A stretch of 17,932 bases of DNA from Clostridiaceae bacterium (GTDB lineage: Bacteria; Bacillota_A; Clostridia; Clostridiales; Clostridiaceae): contig JAQSXU010000067.1 in NCBI GenBank assembly GCA_029256485.1, positions 1 through 17,932 of the forward strand, read 5' to 3'. Within the stretch, counting starts at the first letter, position 1, and every line of letters starts with the position of its first letter. A program made the translations under genes and the position numbers. Under the pieces are notes generated by a model that ran no database searches, was not told the origin of the DNA, and saw nothing but the letters and a program-made list of their open reading frames with translations. Positions 13,431 through 17,932 of the stretch are shown here, one piece after another.

Positions 13431-14543
13431 TTGGATGTGAGATATATGAAAAGAGCACTAGAACTGGCTGAAAAAGGGGCAGGTTATACTAATCCAAACC
13501 CACTGGTAGGCGCGGTTATAGTAAAAAATGAGAAAATTATCGGAGAAGGATATCATCAGGTGTTTGGCAGCAGTCATGCTGAAGTAAATGCATTTAAAAA
13601 TGCAACCGAGGATGTTAAGGGAGCAACTATGTATGTTACTCTGGAGCCCTGTTCTCATTATGGAAAAACACCTCCATGCGCAAATGCCATAGTAGAAAAA
13701 GGGATAAAGAAGGTAATAATAGGTTTGGTAGACCCTAACCCCCAGGTATCCGGCAGGGGAATAAAAATTCTTCAGGATAATGGTATTGAGGTGATTACAG
13801 GTGTTCTTGAAGAGAAGGGACGAAAGCTTAATGAAATATTTCTTAAATACATAACCACAAAACTTCCCTTCTGCACAATGAAAACCGCCATGACCCTGGA
13901 TGGAAAAATTGCTGCTTACACAGGAGACTCAAGGTGGGTTACAGGAGAACTTTCAAGAAAATACGTTCATCAATTAAGGCATAGAATGTCTGGTATTATG
14001 GTGGGAATAGGCACAGTACTTGCAGATGATCCTATGCTGACAACAAGGTTTGACAATGGAGAAGGAAGGGATCCTGTGAGAATAATTGTGGATACCAGAG
14101 CAAGAATACCACTTGAAGCTAAAGTTTTAAATGTTACATCAAAAGCAAGGACAATTATAGCTGCTTCTGAAAAAGCACATAGTGAAAAGTTAAAGGCTCT
14201 GGAAGAAAAGGGTGCTGAAGTTATCATTGCGCCATTAAAAAGTGGCAAAGTGGATTTGAGCTTTCTTATGAAAGCTCTGGGAGAGAGAAACATAGACAGT
14301 GTACTTTTAGAGGGTGGAAGTGAATTAAACTATGCTGCTCTTCAGGAAGATATCGTTGACAAGGTAAATGCCTTTATAGCTCCTAAAATTGTGGGAGGAA
14401 GCTCATCAAAAACTCCCGTTGGCGGTGAAGGAAAGGCTTACATGAAAGATGCATTTTTGCTTAATGAAATAGACATTCATCGTTTTGGTGAAGACATAAT
14501 GATAGAAGGATATATAGATAAACAACTTGTTTATCAATATTAA
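13431..14543 (+). CDS. ribD: bifunctional riboflavin deaminase/reductase RibD
   Basis: 370 residues. The N-terminal deaminase domain removes the amino group from the pyrimidine product of GTP cyclohydrolase II. Its zinc site is His49 and Glu51 in HAEVNA with Cys74 and Cys83 in the PCSHYGKTPPC segment. The C-terminal domain (about 145-370) is the NADPH-dependent reductase, with TMKTAMTLDGKIA, SRWVTG, GIGTVLADDPMLTTR and LLEGGSELN visible. The frame opens at GTG 13422. CTGGAG (13417-13422) is best placed for TTG 13431 (8 bases), which gives the typical RibD start MDxxYMKRALELA, so TTG is preferred; GTG 13428 is the alternative. It is the first gene of the FMN-controlled operon. Confidence 0.96.
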   Translation: MDVRYMKRALELAEKGAGYTNPNPLVGAVIVKNEKIIGEGYHQVFGSSHAEVNAFKNATEDVKGATMYVTLEPCSHYGKTPPCANAIVEKGIKKVIIGLVDPNPQVSGRGIKILQDNGIEVITGVLEEKGRKLNEIFLKYITTKLPFCTMKTAMTLDGKIAAYTGDSRWVTGELSRKYVHQLRHRMSGIMVGIGTVLADDPMLTTRFDNGEGRDPVRIIVDTRARIPLEAKVLNVTSKARTIIAASEKAHSEKLKALEEKGAEVIIAPLKSGKVDLSFLMKALGERNIDSVLLEGGSELNYAALQEDIVDKVNAFIAPKIVGGSSSKTPVGGEGKAYMKDAFLLNEIDIHRFGEDIMIEGYIDKQLVYQY

Positions 14544-14560
14544 AAAGGAGGACTAGATCA

Positions 14561-15211
14561 ATGTTCACTGGACTCATTGAGGAAATAGGGATTGTTGAAG
14601 CTGTCATTAAGTCCGCAAAGTCAGCAAGGATATCAGTTAAAGCCCATGAGGTTTTAGAAGGGGTAAAAATTGGAGACAGCATATGTACTAATGGGGTATG
14701 TTTAACAGTGACATCATATGACAGAGGCAGGTTTACTGTGGATGTAATGGCAGAAACTATGAGGAGAAGTAATTTAAAAAGTCTTTCACCAGGTGATGAA
14801 GTGAATCTTGAAAGAGCTATGCTTGTAGGTGATAGATTAGGAGGCCATATTGTAGGCGGCCACATTGATGGTACTGGAATTATTGAAAAGTATGAGCAGG
14901 AGGATAATGCAGTATGGATTACCATTGCAGCTTCATCTGAAATTTTAAAATATATAGTTCAAAAGGGTTCCATTGCAATAGATGGAGTAAGTCTTACAGT
15001 AGCTAATGTAGATGAAAGTGTATTTAAAGTTTCAATTATTCCGCATACTAAAGATATGACCACACTTCTTAAAAAGAAAATGGGTAATGAAGTAAACCTT
15101 GAATGCGATATCATAGGAAAATATGTTGAAAAGTTCCTAGGAGCCAAGGAGCAGACCCCGGTTAACAAAGGAATAGACTTTAATTTTCTTAGTGAAAATG
15201 GTTTTGCATAA
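14561..15211 (+). CDS. ribE: riboflavin synthase (alpha chain)
   Basis: 216 residues, the normal length. It dismutates two molecules of 6,7-dimethyl-8-ribityllumazine into riboflavin and the ribityl-pyrimidine. The protein has two tandem similar barrels, each with the lumazine-binding pattern: MFTGLIEEIG at the N-terminus, CTNGVCLTV (42-50) and AETMRRSNL (64-72) in the first, GGHIVGGHIDGTG (94-106) and IAIDGVSLTV (138-147) in the second. AAAGGAGG ahead of ATG 14561 supports the start. It lies 17 bases after ribD and 19 before ribBA. Some nomenclatures call it ribC or ribB; ribE follows Bacillus usage. Confidence 0.96.
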   Translation: MFTGLIEEIGIVEAVIKSAKSARISVKAHEVLEGVKIGDSICTNGVCLTVTSYDRGRFTVDVMAETMRRSNLKSLSPGDEVNLERAMLVGDRLGGHIVGGHIDGTGIIEKYEQEDNAVWITIAASSEILKYIVQKGSIAIDGVSLTVANVDESVFKVSIIPHTKDMTTLLKKKMGNEVNLECDIIGKYVEKFLGAKEQTPVNKGIDFNFLSENGFA

Positions 15212-15230
15212 ATTAATAGGAGGATGAAAA

Positions 15231-16454
15231 ATGTATAAGTTTAATACAATTGAAGAGGCAATTGAGGATATCAAAGAAGGTAAAATGATAGTGGTAATAG
15301 ACGATGAGGACAGGGAAAATGAAGGAGATTTGTTAATGGCTGCAGAGAAGGTTACTCCGGATGCTATTAACTTTATGGCTAAGTATGCCAGAGGGCTTAT
15401 CTGCATGCCTATTATGGGCGAAAGGTTAAGACAGTTAGACATCAATCCTATGGTAGAGGAGAATACAGATGCCCATTGTACTGCCTTTACAGTGTCTATA
15501 GACGCAGCAGATGCAAAAACAGGAATTTCTGCATATGAAAGAGCTGCTACAATACAAAAGGTTTTAGATTTAAACTCAACAGCAGAAGATTTTAGCAGAC
15601 CTGGTCATGTATTTCCCTTGGAAGCAAAGGAAGGCGGAGTTCTCAAGAGAACAGGTCACACAGAAGCATCAGTGGACTTAGCTAAACTGGCAGGTTTTTA
15701 TCCTGCAGGAGTAATATGCGAAATAATGAATGACGATGGAACAATGGCCAGAACTCCGCAGCTTATGGAATATGTAAAGGAACATGGACTTAAAATAATA
15801 ACTATTGCAGATTTAATTACCTATCGCAGGAAAAATGAAGCTTATGTAAAAAGAGCCGCAGAAGCAAAATTGCCTACGAAATATGGTGAATTTAGGATGA
15901 TTGGTTATGAAAACACTTTAAATGGGGAACATCATGTTGCCTTAGTAAAAGGGGATGTTTCAAATGGAGAACCTGTACTTGTAAGAGTTCACTCTGAATG
16001 CCTTACAGGGGATGCCTTTGGCTCCATGAGATGCGACTGCGGGGAACAGCTTGCTGCGGCCATGAAACTCATAGAGAAAGAAGGAAGAGGAATACTACTT
16101 TATATGAGACAAGAGGGAAGAGGCATAGGACTTATAAATAAAATAAAGGCTTATGACCTTCAGGATAAAGGCATGGATACAGTGGAGGCTAATCTGGCTT
16201 TGGGCTTTCCTGCAGATATGAGAGATTACGGAATTGGTGCTCAAATTCTAGCTGATCTGGGAGCAAAAAAGCTGAGACTTATGACAAACAACCCTAAAAA
16301 AATGTCAGGTCTTTCTGGATATGGCATAGAGATTGTTGAGAGAGTGCCAATTCAAATGAACCATAATGAAAGAAATGAATTTTATTTAAGAACCAAGAAG
16401 CAAAAGCTTGGACATATACTAAATTTTAATGATAAAAATGGAGGAGAAAAGTAA
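15231..16454 (+). CDS. ribBA: DHBP synthase / GTP cyclohydrolase II fusion RibBA
   Basis: 407 residues, a two-domain enzyme making both precursors of the pathway. The N-terminal domain (about 1-200) turns ribulose 5-phosphate into 3,4-dihydroxy-2-butanone 4-phosphate; its acidic active-site loop [11 protein letters not shown] (24-34) and [12 protein letters not shown] (140-151) are intact. The C-terminal domain (about 215-400) opens GTP; its zinc ligands Cys257, Cys268 and Cys270 lie in [18 protein letters not shown], followed by RQEGRGIGL and [15 protein letters not shown]. No key residue is missing. AGGAGG precedes the start. The stop is one base before the ribH start codon, so translation is probably coupled. 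Confidence 0.97.
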   Translation: MYKFNTIEEAIEDIKEGKMIVVIDDEDRENEGDLLMAAEKVTPDAINFMAKYARGLICMPIMGERLRQLDINPMVEENTDAHCTAFTVSIDAADAKTGISAYERAATIQKVLDLNSTAEDFSRPGHVFPLEAKEGGVLKRTGHTEASVDLAKLAGFYPAGVICEIMNDDGTMARTPQLMEYVKEHGLKIITIADLITYRRKNEAYVKRAAEAKLPTKYGEFRMIGYENTLNGEHHVALVKGDVSNGEPVLVRVHSECLTGDAFGSMRCDCGEQLAAAMKLIEKEGRGILLYMRQEGRGIGLINKIKAYDLQDKGMDTVEANLALGFPADMRDYGIGAQILADLGAKKLRLMTNNPKKMSGLSGYGIEIVERVPIQMNHNERNEFYLRTKKQKLGHILNFNDKNGGEK

Positions 16455-16455
16455 G

Positions 16456-16917
16456 ATGAAAATGTATGAAGGAAAATTAGTTGCTGAAGGATTAAAATTT
16501 GGAATTATTGTAGGAAGATTTAATGAGTTCATTGGAGGTAAGCTTCTCACAGGAGCATTAGATGGATTAAAGCGCCATGGGGTAGAGGAAAATGATATTG
16601 AAATAGCCTGGGTTCCTGGAGCTTTTGAAATCCCTCTTACTGCGAAGAAAATGGCTAAATCCCAAAAATATGATGCGGTTATCTGTCTTGGTGCTGTAAT
16701 AAGAGGAGCTACACCTCACTTTGATTATGTTTCAAATGAGGTTTCCAAGGGTATTGCAAGTGTGTCCTTAGAAACAGAAATTCCAGTAATATTTGGAGTA
16801 TTAACTACTGACACAATAGAACAGGCTATTGAAAGAGCCGGAACAAAGGCTGGAAATAAAGGGTATGATGCAGCAGTTACTGCAATTGAGATGGCAAATC
16901 TGCTTAGGCAGCTTTAA
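16456..16917 (+). CDS. ribH: 6,7-dimethyl-8-ribityllumazine synthase
   Basis: 153 residues. It joins the ribityl-pyrimidine and dihydroxybutanone phosphate to make lumazine, usually as a 60-subunit shell. Family motifs are GRFNEFI (20-26, with the stacking Phe22), WVPGAFEIP (52-60), [14 protein letters not shown] (79-92, catalytic His88) and [19 protein letters not shown] (113-131). The frame opens at 16429 inside ribBA, but GGAGGAG lies about 9 bases before ATG 16456, and [16 protein letters not shown] is the usual family start. It is the fourth operon gene. Confidence 0.97.
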   Translation: MKMYEGKLVAEGLKFGIIVGRFNEFIGGKLLTGALDGLKRHGVEENDIEIAWVPGAFEIPLTAKKMAKSQKYDAVICLGAVIRGATPHFDYVSNEVSKGIASVSLETEIPVIFGVLTTDTIEQAIERAGTKAGNKGYDAAVTAIEMANLLRQL

Positions 16918-16936
16918 TATCAAGGAATACTAAATC

Positions 16937-17596
16937 TTGATTGCATTTAAAGACGTAAAAACAATATTTTTTGATTACGATGGTACCCTTCACAACAGCA
17001 TAAATATTTATGGTCCTGCCTTCAGAAAAGCCTATGATTTCATTGTAACACAGGGGCTTGCTGAGACAAGACAATGGTCAGATAAAGAAATAAGCTATTG
17101 GCTGGGCTTTAATCCCCAGGAAATGTGGAAGTCCTTCATGCCGGAACTTAGCCAAGAATTAAGACGAAAATGCAGCAGCATTATCAGTAAAGAGATGGCA
17201 GCGCAAATCAATCAAGGCAAGCCTGTTCTCTATGAAGGCGCATTGGAAACATTGGATTACCCCAAGGGTAAGGGATATCATCTTGTGTTTATAAGTAACT
17301 GTAAAGTCTATTATAAGGAATGTCACAGCAGGCTGTTTAATCTGGATAAATACTTTGAAAATCTGATTTGTTCCGATGATTACAAATTCATTTCAAAGGC
17401 AGATATTTTAAAGTCAATAAAGCATAATTACCCTGAAAAAATGATAATTGTGGGTGACAGAACACAAGATATTGAGGCAGGAAGGAAAAACAATATCTAT
17501 ACTATTGGATGCAGATATGGTTTTGCACGTGAAGGTGAGTTAGACCATGCAGACATGATTATCCACAGCATTAATGAATTAACTAAATATCTATAA
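16937..17596 (+). CDS. HAD phosphatase at the end of the riboflavin operon
   Basis: 219 residues with the HAD motifs FFDYDGTLHN (nucleophile Asp13, acid Asp15), FISNCK (Ser120), Lys154 in ISKADIL, and VGDRTQDIE (Asp174, Asp178), plus a helical cap between motifs I and II (subfamily IA). It would hydrolyse a small phosphate ester in the cytoplasm. The start is TTG 16937, preceded by AAGGA at 16922-16926. It lies 19 bases after ribH with no terminator between, and the operon terminator comes after it, so it is cotranscribed under FMN control. Riboflavin synthesis needs a phosphatase for 5-amino-6-ribitylamino-uracil 5'-phosphate, which the four rib genes do not supply. Known Bacillus enzymes for this are other HAD proteins. 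That role here is inference. Confidence 0.85.
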   Translation: MIAFKDVKTIFFDYDGTLHNSINIYGPAFRKAYDFIVTQGLAETRQWSDKEISYWLGFNPQEMWKSFMPELSQELRRKCSSIISKEMAAQINQGKPVLYEGALETLDYPKGKGYHLVFISNCKVYYKECHSRLFNLDKYFENLICSDDYKFISKADILKSIKHNYPEKMIIVGDRTQDIEAGRKNNIYTIGCRYGFAREGELDHADMIIHSINELTKYL

Positions 17597-17615
17597 ATCA
17601 GTAAGTTTTTTGCTG

Positions 17616-17649
17616 AAAAGCTGTAATCCAAATGAATTGCAGCTTTTTT
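17616..17649 (+). terminator. terminator of the riboflavin operon
   Basis: AAAGCTGTAAT (17617-17627) pairs with ATTGCAGCTTT (17636-17646) with one T-G wobble, and the T run reaches 17649. It lies about 20 bases after the HAD stop codon and has no competitor between ribH and the HAD gene. Confidence 0.88.
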
Positions 17650-17697
17650 AGAATCATATCCTGGTCTGGCATTCATTTAGTGAAATGAGGAGAAATA

Positions 17698-17865
17698 ATG
17701 CCGGAAATTAATTCATTAAAGCCCATAGTCCATAATAGATCAAAAGTTTTAGTCCCTCACATATTAAAAAAGATTGCTTTATATAGTAAACTGTGTTATT
17801 CTTATTTAGAACTTAAATTAGTAGTAAATAATGAAACACAAATATATTTCAACTGGTACTTATAA
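17698..17865 (+). CDS. small ORF of 55 residues, unknown
   Basis: ATG 17698 follows GAGGAG (17687-17692) with 5-base spacing, a good initiation site. The product begins MPEINSLKPIVHNRSKVLV and ends NETQIYFNWYL at TAA 17863-17865. It is basic and shows no clear membrane segment. No family is recognised. The strong ribosome binding site argues for translation, but it could also be the shortened start of a decayed gene. Confidence 0.45.
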   Translation: MPEINSLKPIVHNRSKVLVPHILKKIALYSKLCYSYLELKLVVNNETQIYFNWYL

Positions 17866-17907
17866 TATAGTAAGTTAACATCGAGATTTTATTGGTGAGT
17901 TATTACA

Positions 17908-17932
17908 ATGAGTTTAAGAAATATAAAATTTC
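17908..17932 (+). CDS. start of a further gene, cut by the window edge
   Basis: ATG 17908 with GGTGAG at 17894-17899 opens a frame reading MSLRNIKF to the last base. Chemotaxis receptors often begin in a similar way, but eight residues cannot identify it. Confidence 0.25.

Noticed and set aside
13970..14293. Minus-strand ORF of 107 residues inside ribD
   Set aside because: Shadow of a certain gene in another frame. The same holds for 14461-14925, 14959-15168 and 15137-15445.
1..17932. tRNA, rRNA or CRISPR arrays
   Set aside because: No cloverleaf with a conserved T-loop, no ribosomal RNA segments and no regularly spaced repeats were seen.

Overview
This AT-rich window, with strong AGGAGG-type ribosome binding sites and compact intergenic spacing, fits a Clostridium-like Firmicute. 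That rests on composition and on the kinds of gene present: Amj, a clostridial-type ABC-F protein, and an FMN-riboswitch-controlled ribD-ribE-ribBA-ribH operon. The species cannot be read from the sequence.

Left part (1-1750): accessory DNA. It holds the tail of an unidentified gene, a small two-helix membrane protein, a DUF5071-type helical-repeat protein and a short ORF that may be a decayed gene end. The DUF5071 block is bracketed by two related hairpin-plus-tail repeats (721-769 and 1712-1760). A two-part inverted repeat (633-829) and one copy of a 36-base dispersed repeat lie just before it.

Minus-strand block (1753-4286): an alpha/beta hydrolase, then a small STAS-like protein, then a ketoacyl-ACP synthase III homologue. 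The synthase keeps the catalytic Cys but appears to have lost the His and Asn of the condensing triad. A 15-bp convergent hairpin separates this block from the left part.

Middle plus-strand block (4287-10191): a non-coding stretch with the second copy of the 36-base repeat, then a decayed ORF, then amj (alternate lipid II flippase). A run of short-spaced genes follows: GNAT acetyltransferase, DUF402 protein, two methyltransferase-like proteins, dihydrofolate reductase, membrane-anchored polysaccharide deacetylase and a HAD phosphatase. The mixture looks like small-molecule modification and envelope maintenance rather than one pathway.

ABC-F block (10192-13107): a roughly 280-base leader precedes an ABC-F ATPase resembling antibiotic-resistance ribosome-protection proteins. 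The leader has a consensus promoter, a seven-residue leader peptide inside alternative hairpins, an intrinsic terminator, and a final hairpin that buries the ribosome binding site. This layout suggests ribosome-mediated attenuation. A radical SAM protein of the spore-photolyase-like family follows 46 bases downstream.

Right part (13118-17649): a complete riboflavin operon. It has a sigma-A-type promoter, FMN riboswitch, an extra long hairpin, terminator, ribD, ribE, ribBA and ribH. A HAD phosphatase follows 19 bases after ribH and before the operon terminator. Its position makes it a good candidate for the phosphatase that dephosphorylates the ribityl-pyrimidine intermediate, a step ribD/E/BA/H do not supply. 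The window ends with a small unknown ORF and the first codons of another gene.
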